A stretch of DNA of 56,782 nucleotides from Candidatus Aquidulcis sp. (GTDB lineage Bacteria; Chloroflexota; Anaerolineae; UBA4142), in the NCBI GenBank assembly GCA_020723345.1, contig DYJA01000028.1:1-56782 (forward strand), read 5' to 3'. Both the position numbers and the translations under genes were made by a program. Positions 19,065 to 27,608 of this stretch are shown here, piece after piece (position 1 is the first letter of the stretch; each line of letters begins with the position of its first letter). Under the pieces are notes generated by a model. It had not been told where the DNA came from and searched no databases. It saw only the letters and a program-made list of their open reading frames with translations.

Positions 19065-19577
19065 ATGTCAGCGTTACAATCTGCAATTGATTTGATGGAA
19101 ATCGCCGCGCGGACTGCGCCCAAATCCGGCGGCAAGGATTTCGTCGTGATACAAGTGATCGAGGGCGATGATCTCAAACGTCTCGCCGACGAAATGATCA
19201 AGTACGGCGAGAAAACGAAGAAGAAGAACTTTGACCGCGACGCGCGCGGCGTCGCCGCGTCGCCCGCGCTCATGCTGATCGGGATCAAGGACGCCAAGGC
19301 GGTCGACTTGAACTGCGGCGCGTGCGGCTTCGATCTGTGCAGCGATCGCGTCGCGGCGGAGCACAGTGAGTTTGCGGGTCCGCAGTGCGCGTTTCGTCTG
19401 CTCGATATGGGGATCGCGCTGGGGTCGGCGGTCAAAACCGCGAGTCTGCTCAACGTGGACAATCGGATCATGTACCGCGCCGGTGTCGTCGCGCGGCAGA
19501 TGGGGTTGATCGACGCGGACTTCGTGATGGGCATTCCGTTGTCGGTGACCGGCAAAAGTATCTTTTTCGACAGGTAG
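19065..19577 (+). CDS. DUF2148 ferredoxin-domain protein
   Basis: Small predicted iron-sulfur protein (170 aa). The ATG at 19065 is preferred to 19059 because GAGGAG at 19053-19058 then has 6-bp spacing. Four cysteines in the arrangement CxxCxxxxC plus a distant Cys (C84, C87, C92, C108; NCGACGFDLC and GPQCAF) suggest one [4Fe-4S] cluster. DUF2148 proteins are common in anaerobes and usually of unknown role. It is monocistronic by promoter and terminator layout, but its neighbours are oxygen-related diiron and flavin proteins. Confidence 0.85.
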   Translation: MSALQSAIDLMEIAARTAPKSGGKDFVVIQVIEGDDLKRLADEMIKYGEKTKKKNFDRDARGVAASPALMLIGIKDAKAVDLNCGACGFDLCSDRVAAEHSEFAGPQCAFRLLDMGIALGSAVKTASLLNVDNRIMYRAGVVARQMGLIDADFVMGIPLSVTGKSIFFDR

Positions 19578-19587
19578 TCGTACAAGT

Positions 19588-19616
19588 TTGACATTCTCGT
19601 TCGCGTGTGTTATAAA
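19588..19616 (+). promoter_or_regulatory. Strong promoter of the diiron protein gene
   Basis: Perfect -35 TTGACA (19588-19593), 17-bp spacer, TATAAA (19611-19616). The -10 box overlaps the left arm of the hairpin at 19614-19644. Confidence 0.75.
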
Positions 19617-19644
19617 CTGCCGCGCAAAAAAGGCGCGGCAGTTT
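19614..19644 (+). terminator. Intrinsic hairpin overlapping a promoter
   Basis: 12-bp perfect stem (19614-19625 with 19633-19644) and a 7-nt A-rich loop, right arm ending in GTTT. It probably terminates the DUF2148 transcript and at the same time straddles the start of the next one. Confidence 0.7.
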
Positions 19645-19720
19645 CTGTGGTTAGCGCGCGATGGAATGTCAACGGCGCGCCGCCAGCGCGCCAGCGCATT
19701 ATGCAGAAGGAGATCGTTCG

Positions 19721-20488
19721 ATGGCTACCGAATTTTTCAACAATGGAACACATCGCTGTATTCGGTTCGACGATTTGACGGAAGAGGGCGACGTTCAGGC
19801 AAATCAATTTCTCATCATTCACGGCGAAAAAGGAATGTTGCTCGATCCGGGCGGCAATAAACTTTTTTCCAAACTCGTCGCCGAAGTTTCCAAATTCATT
19901 CCACCGCAGAAATTGGAATATCTTTTTCTGTCGCACCAAGACCCCGATGTCGGCGCGGGGCTGAATGGATATTTGCTCGTCACCGATGCCAAGATTTGTT
20001 TCCCGGCGGTATGGGAGCGCTTCATCCCAGCGTTTTGCGCCAAGAGTCTGGCGGACAATCGCGTCATCGCGATTCCAGACTCTGGCGCGCGGCTCAAACT
20101 CGACAGCGCGGACATCGTTTTGTTGCCCGCGCACTTTCTCCATTCGCCGGGCAATCTCCAAGTTTACGATCCAATTTCCAAGATGCTCTTCTCCGGTGAT
20201 TTAGGTACTTCGCTTTTGCCGCCCGGCAACGTGTATCAAACGGTGAGCGATTTTAACGCGCACGTTGAATTTATGGAGCCGTTTCATCGGCGGTACATGA
20301 CCTCGGGACAGGCGTGCCGATTGTGGACGGCGATGGCACGCGCGTTGGACATCGAACGCATTGCGCCGCAGCACGGCGCGATGTTCGAAGGCAAAGCGAT
20401 GGTCAACCAGTTGATCGAATGGGTGGCGAATTTGAAATGCGGCGTGGATTTGCTCGCCGAACAGAATTGGTATCGGATTCCAGATTAG
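19721..20488 (+). CDS. Oxygen-binding diiron (ODP) metallo-beta-lactamase-fold protein
   Basis: Stand-alone diiron domain of the flavodiiron/ODP type, 255 aa. The ATG at 19721 follows AGAAGGAGA. Metal ligands are apparent in SHQDPDVGAG (H72, D74, D76), in PAHFLHSPGN with SGDLGTSL, and in APQHGAMF. The HxDxD pattern replaces the HxExDH of classical flavodiiron proteins, and no flavodoxin domain is attached. Such domains bind or reduce O2 or NO, or sense oxygen. The FAD oxidoreductase gene starts 15 bp downstream, so the two probably work together. Confidence 0.85.
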   Translation: MATEFFNNGTHRCIRFDDLTEEGDVQANQFLIIHGEKGMLLDPGGNKLFSKLVAEVSKFIPPQKLEYLFLSHQDPDVGAGLNGYLLVTDAKICFPAVWERFIPAFCAKSLADNRVIAIPDSGARLKLDSADIVLLPAHFLHSPGNLQVYDPISKMLFSGDLGTSLLPPGNVYQTVSDFNAHVEFMEPFHRRYMTSGQACRLWTAMARALDIERIAPQHGAMFEGKAMVNQLIEWVANLKCGVDLLAEQNWYRIPD

Positions 20489-20503
20489 GCAGAGGGGAAT
20501 CGA

Positions 20504-21640
20504 ATGAAATCGCGTGCGGGTATCGTCATCATCGGCGGCGGGATCATCGGTACGAGCGTCGCGTACCACCTCGCGCAGCGCGGAGTACGCGACATCGTGC
20601 TGATCGAAGCGGATCTGGTGGGCAGCGGAGCATCGGGGCGGAGCGCGGCGATGATTCTTTTGCAAATGTCGCGCGAGATGACCGTTCGAATGTCGCAGGA
20701 ATCGTTCAAAGAATATTTGAACTTTGAAGAAGAATTCGACGCGGACATTGGTTACAAGCCGATTGGCTACCTCAATCTCGCGACGAAGGAAATCGCCGAC
20801 AATCTGCGCGCACAATTCGAGCTACAGCATCGCCTCGGCGTGCCGACGGAGATTTTGTCGCCCGATACAATCGCGCGACTGGTGCCCGCGCTCGACGTGT
20901 CGGATCTCGAATTCGGCTCGATTTGTTGGCAGGACGGCGTCATCGATCCGCATTCGGTGATGCAAGCGTACGTCAAACACGCGCGGCGACTCGGCGCGGA
21001 GATCAACGAAAAAGTCGAGGCGACGGGCATCGTGCTCGAAAAAGATCGCGTCGCCGGCGTGCGAACGACAGCGGGCGACATCGCGACACCGCTGGTCGTC
21101 AACGCGGCAGGCGCGCGCGCCGCGCAAGTCGGTGCCTGGGTCGGCTTGCATCTGCCGATCAAGAATTTCAAGCGGACGATTTTCATTACCGATCGCTTTG
21201 ACGAGATTCCAGAGCGGACACCCTTCGTCATGGATCTCGCGATCGAGTGGTACTTTCGCAAAGAGGGCAAAGGCATTTTGCTTGGCATGGGTATCGAAGA
21301 GAGTACGACGTTCGAGCCGCAACTCGAATGGGAATTTCTCGACGCGATGATCCAGCGCGCGCTGCACCGCGCGCCGATTCTTGCGAACGCGCGCGTGATG
21401 CGCGGCTGGGCGGGCTTGCGCTCGCTCACGCCGGACGATTATCCGATCCTGGGTCGCGCGCCCGGCGTTGAAGGATTTGTCAATTGCTGCGGCTGGGGCG
21501 GACACGGCGTGATGCACGCACCGATTGCGGGACAACTCGTCGCGGAATTGATCGCGGATGGCAAGACGACGACGCTCGATGCTCACGCGTTTGAATTGCA
21601 AAGATTCTCTCAGACGACTTACTCTCATTTGACATTCTAA
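20504..21640 (+). CDS. FAD-dependent oxidoreductase (DAO family, sarcosine/glycine oxidase-like)
   Basis: Flavoprotein of 378 aa with the dinucleotide-binding motif VIIGGGIIGTSVAYHLA (GGGIIG, residues 11-16), a middle substrate domain, and the C-terminal FAD signature RGWAGLRSLTPDDYPILG ... CCGWGGHGVMHAP. It resembles the beta subunit of heterotetrameric sarcosine oxidase or amine/proline oxidases. The electron acceptor is not evident. Co-transcription with the diiron protein suggests a link to oxygen or peroxide handling (inference). AGAGGGGAATCG precedes the ATG. Confidence 0.9.
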   Translation: MKSRAGIVIIGGGIIGTSVAYHLAQRGVRDIVLIEADLVGSGASGRSAAMILLQMSREMTVRMSQESFKEYLNFEEEFDADIGYKPIGYLNLATKEIADNLRAQFELQHRLGVPTEILSPDTIARLVPALDVSDLEFGSICWQDGVIDPHSVMQAYVKHARRLGAEINEKVEATGIVLEKDRVAGVRTTAGDIATPLVVNAAGARAAQVGAWVGLHLPIKNFKRTIFITDRFDEIPERTPFVMDLAIEWYFRKEGKGILLGMGIEESTTFEPQLEWEFLDAMIQRALHRAPILANARVMRGWAGLRSLTPDDYPILGRAPGVEGFVNCCGWGGHGVMHAPIAGQLVAELIADGKTTTLDAHAFELQRFSQTTYSHLTF

Positions 21641-21657
21641 CCGACTTGTGAGAATAT
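21629..21657 (+). promoter_or_regulatory. Putative dnaG promoter
   Basis: TTGACA (21629-21634) lies at the very end of the preceding gene; GAATAT (21652-21657) is 17 bp downstream, with overlapping alternatives AATATT and TATTAT. The hairpin at 21660-21681 follows directly. Confidence 0.5.
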
Positions 21658-21659
21658 TA

Positions 21660-21681
21660 TGCCGCAATGGTTCTTGCGGCA
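21660..21681 (+). terminator. Hairpin upstream of dnaG
   Basis: 8-bp perfect stem TGCCGCAA/TTGCGGCA with a 6-nt loop, followed by GTTTGCTTG. Likely end of the FAD oxidoreductase transcript; it also sits at the start of the dnaG transcript. Confidence 0.6.
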
Positions 21682-21701
21682 GTTTGCTTGTTGGAATTCT
21701 A

Positions 21702-23564
21702 ATGTCAGTTGTAGATGACGTCAAATCGAAAATCGACATCGTTGATGTCATCGGTCAATATGCGACGCTGAAAAAAGCAGGGCGCAATTTCAAGGCGCTC
21801 TGTCCATTTCACAACGAAAAAACTCCGTCCTTTATCGTTTTTCCCGACCAGGGAACGTGGCACTGTTTTGGTTCGTGCAATACCGGCGGCGACGTGTTCA
21901 CCTTCTTGATGAAGAAGGAGAACCTGGATTTCGGCGAAGCGTTGCGCCGCCTCGCGCAGCGCGCCGGAGTCGAACTCGTTCGCGAGACGCCGGGCGAAGA
22001 CGCCGAGCGCAAAAAGTTACGCGAGATTCTCGCGGCAACGTCCGCACATTACCACTATCTGCTCAAAAACCATCCTGCCGCGCAAGGCGCGCGCGCGTAC
22101 ATCGCGAAACGATTTCTCACGCCTGAAACTGCCGCATTGTTCGAACTAGGTTTCGCGTTGGACGATTGGCACGCGACGGAAAATTATCTCGTCGGCAAAG
22201 GGTACACCGCGCGCGAACTCGAAGCGGCGGGACTCGTGATTGCGCGTGAAGGCGGCGGACATTACGACCGCTTTCGGGGTCGGCTGATGTTTCCGATTCG
22301 CAATCGCAACGGCGAAGTGATCGGCTTTGGTGCGCGCACGCTGACCGGCGACGAACCCAAGTACCTCAACTCGCCGCAGACGCCGCTGTTCGACAAGAGC
22401 GCGACGCTGTACGGACTCGATCTCGCCAAAGACACGATTCGTCAGCAAAACCTCGCGGTGATCGTCGAAGGGTACATGGACGTGATCGGCGCGCACCAGG
22501 CGGGATTCAAGAACGTCGTCGCGTCGCTCGGCACCGCGCTCACCGAAAAGCAACTTGGGTTGCTCAAACGTTTGACGAATCGTTACGCGCTCGCGCTCGA
22601 TCCGGACGCAGCAGGCGAGGAAGCGACCAAGCGCGGTCTCCAAGTCGCGCGCGAAGCGCTGGCGCGCAAGACCGTCCCGGTGCCGATGGGCGCGGGCTTG
22701 ATCGGATTTGAAGAGCGACTCGAAGCGGAATTGCTCGTGATCCCGATGCCGCCCGGCAAAGACCCGGACGAATTGATCCATGACGATCCGCAAAAATGGA
22801 TCGAACTGACCGCGCACCCAGAACCGCTCGTCGATTTTTATTTTCGTGCGCTCACGCAAGACCTGAACCTGAAAAACGCGCGCGACAAATCCATCGCCGT
22901 CCAGCGGCTCGCGCCGATCATTCGCGAAGTTGGCGACGCGGTGCAGCGCGCGCATTACACCCAGCAACTCGCGCGGCTCGTCCAAGTCGCCGAGCAAACC
23001 GTCGCGCAAGCAATCGCGCAGCAGAAACGCGCGGCGCAACCGGCGAAACGACCGGTTGAAGAAACGCCTGCCGCCGCGCCGCGTCCTGTTTCAAAACGCG
23101 AAGAATATTTTCTCACGCTCGCGCTCCGCACGCCCGAACACTTGCCGCGCGTCGCGTTCCTCGACGCGGAGGATTTCGCCGACGCGGAGACGCGCGCGTT
23201 CTACCTTGCGTTGCGCGAGTTCGCCGAGTCGTCTGGGTTTTTCGAGCGTGATGCATTCCGCGTCGCGCTCGAACCCTCGTTGCGTGCCTTGCTGGATCGA
23301 CTGAGTGAAGCCGAAACAAACGGGCTGGACTTGACCGAACCCGATCTGGCGCGCGAAATCGAAATTGCGGCGTATCGTCTACGCGCCGAACGCGACAAAA
23401 CCGAACTCGCGCGACTCGAAGTCCTGTTGCGTGATCGGGACGCGGATCGCGACGCGGAAGACGAACGCAACTTGCTCGAGCGCGTCAATGTCTTACGCAA
23501 GCGCATCGCGGAGAATCAAAAGGCGCTGGGCGCGCGCACCGCACTCAAGGCGCACGCGTTCTAA
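21702..23564 (+). CDS. dnaG: DNA primase
   Basis: Synthesises RNA primers at the replication fork. ATG 21702 is chosen because the family start (SVVDDVKSKIDIVDVIGQY) begins here; the frame is open upstream. The CHC2 zinc finger is intact (C34, H37, C55, C59). The RNA polymerase domain has the GRLMFPIRNRNGEVIGFGAR motif and the TOPRIM core VIVEGYMDVIGAHQAG, DPDAAGEEATKRG. The C-terminal DnaB-interaction domain is present but divergent. Length 620 aa is normal. It is followed 24 bp later by rpoD, the classical macromolecular-synthesis pairing without rpsU. Confidence 0.97.
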   Translation: MSVVDDVKSKIDIVDVIGQYATLKKAGRNFKALCPFHNEKTPSFIVFPDQGTWHCFGSCNTGGDVFTFLMKKENLDFGEALRRLAQRAGVELVRETPGEDAERKKLREILAATSAHYHYLLKNHPAAQGARAYIAKRFLTPETAALFELGFALDDWHATENYLVGKGYTARELEAAGLVIAREGGGHYDRFRGRLMFPIRNRNGEVIGFGARTLTGDEPKYLNSPQTPLFDKSATLYGLDLAKDTIRQQNLAVIVEGYMDVIGAHQAGFKNVVASLGTALTEKQLGLLKRLTNRYALALDPDAAGEEATKRGLQVAREALARKTVPVPMGAGLIGFEERLEAELLVIPMPPGKDPDELIHDDPQKWIELTAHPEPLVDFYFRALTQDLNLKNARDKSIAVQRLAPIIREVGDAVQRAHYTQQLARLVQVAEQTVAQAIAQQKRAAQPAKRPVEETPAAAPRPVSKREEYFLTLALRTPEHLPRVAFLDAEDFADAETRAFYLALREFAESSGFFERDAFRVALEPSLRALLDRLSEAETNGLDLTEPDLAREIEIAAYRLRAERDKTELARLEVLLRDRDADRDAEDERNLLERVNVLRKRIAENQKALGARTALKAHAF

Positions 23565-23588
23565 CCGGAACATACCGGAATTTGTTTG

Positions 23589-24971
23589 ATGTCTGCCAAG
23601 AAAAAATCCATTTCGCACAAGAAAACGACACCCGCGCGACCGAAGAAAAAGGGTGATCTGCTCAAATTGGCAACCTTGCTCAAAAGCGATGCGGTGGACG
23701 CGCTGACGCGCGCCGCCGATTTGCCCGATCAAGATGCCGCGCTCGACGCGCTCGTTCGCAAAGCTGGCTCGCACAAACGACTGACATTCGATCAAGTCCG
23801 CCAGGTTTTTCCTGACATCGACGAAGACCCGGAGTTGGTGACTGACTTGCGGCGACTGCTGGGCGAAATGCGGATCAAAATCGTCGGCGATGGCAAGTTA
23901 CCACCCGAACCGCGCGAGCGGATTGAGGAAGAAGTCCCTGAAGTTCAGGTGCCGGTTGTGTTGGATATGCCGACGGAAGTGAGTAGCGATCCGGTGCGGA
24001 TGTACCTGCGCGAAATCGGCAGAGTGCCGTTGCTCAACGCGAGCGACGAGTCGCGTCTTTCCGAAGCGGTCCGCAAAGGCGAAACCGCGCAACTCGCGCT
24101 GCAACGCGCGAACCTGGGCGCAAAAGCCAAACTGCGGCACAAATCCGCGCTGGCGGCGGCAGACACCGCGCGCCAGAAATTGGCGGAGGCAAATTTGCGG
24201 CTCGTCGTCAGCGTCGCCAAGCGTTACATCGGGCGCGGTATGTCGCTCTTGGATTTGATCCAGGAAGGCAACATCGGCTTGCTGCGCGCGGTCGAACGCT
24301 ACGATCATTCTAAAGGATTCAAGTTTTCGACGTACGCGACCTGGTGGATTCGGCAGGCGATCACGCGCGCGATTGCCGATCAAGCGCGCACGATTCGCAT
24401 TCCCGTTCACATGGTCGAGACGATCAATCGGCTCATTCGCATCTCGCGCCGGTTGACGCAGGAACTGGGTCGCGAGCCGAACTCGGAAGAGATCGCGCTG
24501 GAGATGGAAATTCTGCCCGTCGAAGATCGCCGCGCGATTTTGGAAGCGCAGGCGCGCGGCGAACCGCTCGAACCCGCGTTGGAACGTCGCTTGAAGCGCG
24601 CCGCGCTCAAAGTGCGCCGCATCATGAAAATCTCGCAAGAGCCGATGTCGTTGGAGACGCCAATCGGGCAGGAAGACAATTCGTCGCTCGGCGATTTCAT
24701 CGAAGACGAATCGGTGCTCGGTCCCGCGGATCAAGCATCGCGCGAATTGTTGCGCGAGCAAATGCGCGATGTGTTGGAGGGCTTGAACGAACGCGAGCGC
24801 AAAGTTTTGGAATTGCGGTTCGGTTTGGCGGACGGGCAGGCGCGCACGCTGGAAGAAGTGGGACAAGAATTCCACGTCACGCGCGAACGCATTCGCCAAA
24901 TCGAAGCCAAGGCGCTGCGGAAATTGCGGCATCCGCTGCGGAGTCGCAAGTTGAAAGATTATCTCGGTTAG
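23589..24971 (+). CDS. rpoD: Primary sigma factor RpoD
   Basis: Housekeeping sigma-70, 460 aa. Region 1.1-like segment (about 20-105), region 1.2 ([16 protein letters not shown]), region 2 ([39 protein letters not shown]), region 3 ([13 protein letters not shown]), region 4 ([30 protein letters not shown]). Between EEIALEME and [18 protein letters not shown] there is an extra charged segment of roughly 25-30 residues ([17 protein letters not shown]) absent from E. coli RpoD; I recall such insertions from Chloroflexota. The lysine-rich N-terminus starts at ATG 23589. Confidence 0.97.
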   Translation: MSAKKKSISHKKTTPARPKKKGDLLKLATLLKSDAVDALTRAADLPDQDAALDALVRKAGSHKRLTFDQVRQVFPDIDEDPELVTDLRRLLGEMRIKIVGDGKLPPEPRERIEEEVPEVQVPVVLDMPTEVSSDPVRMYLREIGRVPLLNASDESRLSEAVRKGETAQLALQRANLGAKAKLRHKSALAAADTARQKLAEANLRLVVSVAKRYIGRGMSLLDLIQEGNIGLLRAVERYDHSKGFKFSTYATWWIRQAITRAIADQARTIRIPVHMVETINRLIRISRRLTQELGREPNSEEIALEMEILPVEDRRAILEAQARGEPLEPALERRLKRAALKVRRIMKISQEPMSLETPIGQEDNSSLGDFIEDESVLGPADQASRELLREQMRDVLEGLNERERKVLELRFGLADGQARTLEEVGQEFHVTRERIRQIEAKALRKLRHPLRSRKLKDYLG

Positions 24972-24973
24972 AT

Positions 24974-25001
24974 TTGACCTTTCAGCGATCTTGAATATAA
25001 T
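24974..25001 (+). promoter_or_regulatory. tRNA-Asn promoter
   Basis: TTGACC (24974-24979), 16-bp spacer, TATAAT (24996-25001), ending 18 bp before the mature tRNA 5' end. It starts 2 bp after the rpoD stop codon. Confidence 0.75.
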
Positions 25002-25019
25002 AGCGTCACAACTGAATAT

Positions 25020-25095
25020 TCCTCGGTAGCTCAATTGGCAGAGCGCGCGGCTGTTAACCGTGATGTTCTAGGTTCGAGTCCTAGCCGAGGAGCCA
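25020..25095 (+). tRNA. tRNA-Asn (GTT)
   Basis: Full cloverleaf: acceptor TCCTCGG/CCGAGGA (25020-25026, 25085-25091), D-arm GCTC/GAGC, anticodon stem CGCGG/CCGTG with loop CTGTTAA (anticodon GTT at 25053-25055), T-arm CTAGG/CCTAG with TTCGAGT. Discriminator G25092; CCA is encoded (25093-25095). Confidence 0.97.
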
Positions 25096-25101
25096 TCAGC
25101 C

Positions 25102-25140
25102 GAAACCCGTTTTCTCGCCGAAAACGGGTTTCGCGCTTTT
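25102..25140 (+). terminator. Intrinsic terminator of tRNA-Asn
   Basis: 13-bp perfect stem (25102-25114 with 25120-25132), 5-nt loop, then GCGCTTTT. The last T residues are shared with the -35 box of the next promoter. Confidence 0.9.
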
Positions 25141-25168
25141 GACAATCTCGCGGTGGGCGTGGTATAGT
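25139..25168 (+). promoter_or_regulatory. Promoter of the roadblock-ADH-kinase operon
   Basis: TTGACA (25139-25144), 18-bp spacer, TATAGT (25163-25168) with a TGG extended -10. No other good promoter is seen before 28.3 kb, so it may drive genes 25237-28306. Confidence 0.75.
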
Positions 25169-25236
25169 CTGGCAAGGTGTTGCGGCAATCGCGCCACTCG
25201 CGCGTGCCATCGCACTAAGAAAGGGCAAGAAAGATT

Positions 25237-25950
25237 GTGGCACAAAATAGAGCAATCGCGTTTTCAGAAGATGGATTGAAGATCGTTCAAGAGTGCGTCG
25301 AGATTCTCCGCGTCGATTTAGGCGCGTCGGTCGCGATGTTGCACGACGTGTCGGGACAATTGCTGACCGATTGCGGTTGGCACGGCGATTTCGATATCAA
25401 TACGTTCCTCGCGCTGTTGGGCAACCAACTGTCGGCGTCGAACGCGGTCGTGCATTTGTTGCGCGACGAAGCGGCATTCGATCTGCACTACCACGAAGGA
25501 CAAAGTTACGAAATGTATACGGTGCGGATCAACGATCAGGTATTTCTCACGCTGATTCTGGAACGCCGCACCAGCGCGGCGGGTCACGTCGGGATGGTTT
25601 GGCTAAGTTTGCGCCGCGCGATTACCGAACTCCGCAAGTTGCTGCATCGCGCGACGATCAAAACAGGCACCGCCGAAGGCAAAGCGATCACGGGCGCGAT
25701 CAGCGACGCGCTCGACGAAGCATTGAATCTGCTCGAAGGAGATCGATTGCTGTCCAAAGCCGCGCCCGATGCGTCGCCCCGGGTTTCAGCCGAAACACCG
25801 GTGCCGCCAGCCAGTCCACCTAAACCAGTCCCAGTATCTCCTGCCGTTCCTGCCGATCCTAACCGCGTGTTGACTTTTGAAGAAGCGCGCGCGCTCGGCT
25901 TGATCAACCTGGGCGATTTGCCTGATCGCGCGCGCGAGTCCGACTCATGA
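25237..25950 (+). CDS. Roadblock/LC7-domain protein
   Basis: GTG start with AAGAAAG upstream; 237 aa. The N-terminal 120 residues fit the roadblock/LC7 fold (SVAMLHDVSGQLLTDCGW, FLALLGNQLSASNAVVHLL, YTVRINDQVFLTLILER). These proteins usually regulate small GTPases of the MglA/Ras type, but no such GTPase is in the window. The C-terminal third is a Pro/Ala/Val-rich linker with a short conserved tail (LTFEEARALGLINLGDLP). It overlaps the dehydrogenase start by ATGA. Confidence 0.7.
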   Translation: MAQNRAIAFSEDGLKIVQECVEILRVDLGASVAMLHDVSGQLLTDCGWHGDFDINTFLALLGNQLSASNAVVHLLRDEAAFDLHYHEGQSYEMYTVRINDQVFLTLILERRTSAAGHVGMVWLSLRRAITELRKLLHRATIKTGTAEGKAITGAISDALDEALNLLEGDRLLSKAAPDASPRVSAETPVPPASPPKPVPVSPAVPADPNRVLTFEEARALGLINLGDLPDRARESDS

Positions 25951-26942
25951 ACGCGTTGATCTTCGACGGGCAACTCAAACTCACGCGCGATTATCCGATG
26001 CCGCGCGCGCCGCAAGGCGAAACGCGCGTGCGCGTTTTGCGCGCGGGCATTTGCAACACCGATCTCGAAATCGTCAAAGGGTACATGGGCTTTCGCGGTG
26101 TGCTGGGTCACGAATTCGTCGGCATCGTGGACGATGACGCGCACCCTGAGCATCCTGAGCGGAGTCCTGAGCGACAGCCGAAGGAAGCGGAGTCGAAGGG
26201 GCGAAGGGTCGTCGGCGAGATCAACGCGTCCTGCGGCGCGTGTCCTACGTGTTTGCGCGGCGACACGACGCACTGTCCGAATCGCACGACGCTCGGCATT
26301 GTCAGTCGCGCTGGCGCGCTCGCGGAATATTTGACGCTGCCGACGCGCAACCTGCATCGCGTTCCCGATGCTGTTTCCGACGGGCAAGCCGTGTTCACCG
26401 AGCCGCTCGCCGCCGCGTGTGAAATCACCGACCGGATTCACATTCGCCCAACGGATCGCGTCTGCGTGATCGGCGATGGGAAACTGGGATTGCTCTGCGC
26501 GCAAGTTTTGCAGTTGACCGGCTGCGATTTGCTGACGATTGGTCACCACGCGCGCAAACTCGCGATCCTCGAAAAGCGCGGCATCGCGACGACGACCGAC
26601 GCGGACGCGGTGCGCGGTCAATTCGACGTCGTCGTCGATTGCGCGGGGAACGCGAGCGGATTCGATCTCGCGCGCAAATTGACGCGACCGCGCGGCACAC
26701 TCGTTCTGAAATCCACGTTTCACGGTGGACAAGAATCGTCGTTCGCGCCCATCGTGATCGACGAAATTTCGATCATCGGATCGCGCTGTGGTCCGTTCGC
26801 GTCCGCGTTGCGACTGCTAGAGCAAAAACTGATCGACGTGGACGCGCTGACCGATTCGGAATTTCCAATCGCGCGCGGCGTGGAGGCGTTTGAGCGCGCG
26901 CAGCAGAAAGGCGCGATGAAAGTGCAAGTCGTGATGGCATAA
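25947..26942 (+). CDS. Zinc-dependent alcohol dehydrogenase (MDR family) with in-frame repeat insertion
   Basis: Medium-chain dehydrogenase, 331 aa. Catalytic zinc ligands lie in GICNTDLE and GHEFVG; the structural zinc cysteines in CGACPTCLRGDTTHC; the nucleotide fold in VCVIGDGKLGLLCAQVL. Unusually, about 22 residues (HPEHPERSPERQPKEAES onward) sit between FVGIVDDDA and RRVVGEINASCGAC, where relatives have a short turn. They are encoded by a dispersed repeat at about 26143-26209 that keeps the frame. The protein is probably functional because the insertion is in a surface loop, which is inference. It overlaps the upstream stop by ATGA. Confidence 0.9.
   Translation: MNALIFDGQLKLTRDYPMPRAPQGETRVRVLRAGICNTDLEIVKGYMGFRGVLGHEFVGIVDDDAHPEHPERSPERQPKEAESKGRRVVGEINASCGACPTCLRGDTTHCPNRTTLGIVSRAGALAEYLTLPTRNLHRVPDAVSDGQAVFTEPLAAACEITDRIHIRPTDRVCVIGDGKLGLLCAQVLQLTGCDLLTIGHHARKLAILEKRGIATTTDADAVRGQFDVVVDCAGNASGFDLARKLTRPRGTLVLKSTFHGGQESSFAPIVIDEISIIGSRCGPFASALRLLEQKLIDVDALTDSEFPIARGVEAFERAQQKGAMKVQVVMA
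26143..26209. repeat. Dispersed repeat (CCTGAGC/GTCGAAGG family) inside ADH gene
   Basis: Starts ACCCTGAGCATCCTGAGC and ends GGAGTCGAAGGGGCGAAGGGT. The short ends ACCCT/AGGGT are inverted. It is read through in frame by the dehydrogenase gene. Confidence 0.8.
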
Positions 26943-26960
26943 GAAGGCAGGAGGACAACA

Positions 26961-27608
26961 TTGCAGAAAAACGTCTACATCGCGATCGAAGGCGTGATCG
27001 GCGTGGGCAAGACGACGCTGACGCGCCTGGCGCAACCCGAATTCAAAGCCGAGATTCTCCTGGAAGTTTTCGAAGAGAATCCGTTCCTCGCCCGTTTTTA
27101 TCAAGACCGCAAACGGTACGGTTTTCAAACCCAGATTTTCTTTCTCCTCAGCCGCTATCAGCAACAGCATGAAGTAATCCCCGCTACGCTGGCGCGCGGC
27201 AATCTTTTCAGCGATTACACGTTCGACAAAAATCAAATCTTTGCGCGGCTCAACATCGCGGGAGACGAACTCGCGATGTACGAGCGCGTCCACAATATCA
27301 TCGCAACGAAAATTCCGACGCCCGATCTCGTCGTCTATCTGCGCGCGGATACGAGTGTGCTGATGGAACGGATCACGATGCGCGACCGCGCGTACGAACG
27401 CGCGATGGAACGCGAGTACATCGCCGCGCTCGGCAACGCGTACGACGATTTCTTCGAGCATTACACCGCCGCGCCCGTGCTGACGATTGACTCGAACGAT
27501 CTGGACTTTGTGCGGCGTCCTGAAGATTTGCGCGCGATCCTGGATCGCATCCGCGCGAAATTGGAACTAGGCGCGTTTCAAAAACCGTTATGGGAAAATC
27601 AGAAATGA
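26961..27608 (+). CDS. Deoxynucleoside kinase (dNK family), first of a pair
   Basis: Phosphorylates a deoxynucleoside in the salvage pathway; 215 aa. TTG start at 26961 with GCAGGAGG at 26947-26954. The P-loop is GVIGVGKTT (10-18). The LID-type arginines are in RITMRDRAYERAME. The catalytic DRS-like site reads NLFSDYTFDKNQIF, so the usual acid-Arg-Ser motif is altered, as in some deoxyguanosine/deoxyadenosine kinases. The second kinase follows in an ATGA overlap. Substrate preference cannot be decided. Confidence 0.88.
   Translation: MQKNVYIAIEGVIGVGKTTLTRLAQPEFKAEILLEVFEENPFLARFYQDRKRYGFQTQIFFLLSRYQQQHEVIPATLARGNLFSDYTFDKNQIFARLNIAGDELAMYERVHNIIATKIPTPDLVVYLRADTSVLMERITMRDRAYERAMEREYIAALGNAYDDFFEHYTAAPVLTIDSNDLDFVRRPEDLRAILDRIRAKLELGAFQKPLWENQK

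Noticed and set aside
18727-19095. 122-aa open frame in the gene-free region
   Set aside because: Runs through a strong terminator and the DUF2148 promoter, has no ribosome binding site and no family resemblance.
23898-25034. 378-aa open frame on the minus strand
   Set aside because: Opposite rpoD and extending into the tRNA gene; no ribosome binding site.
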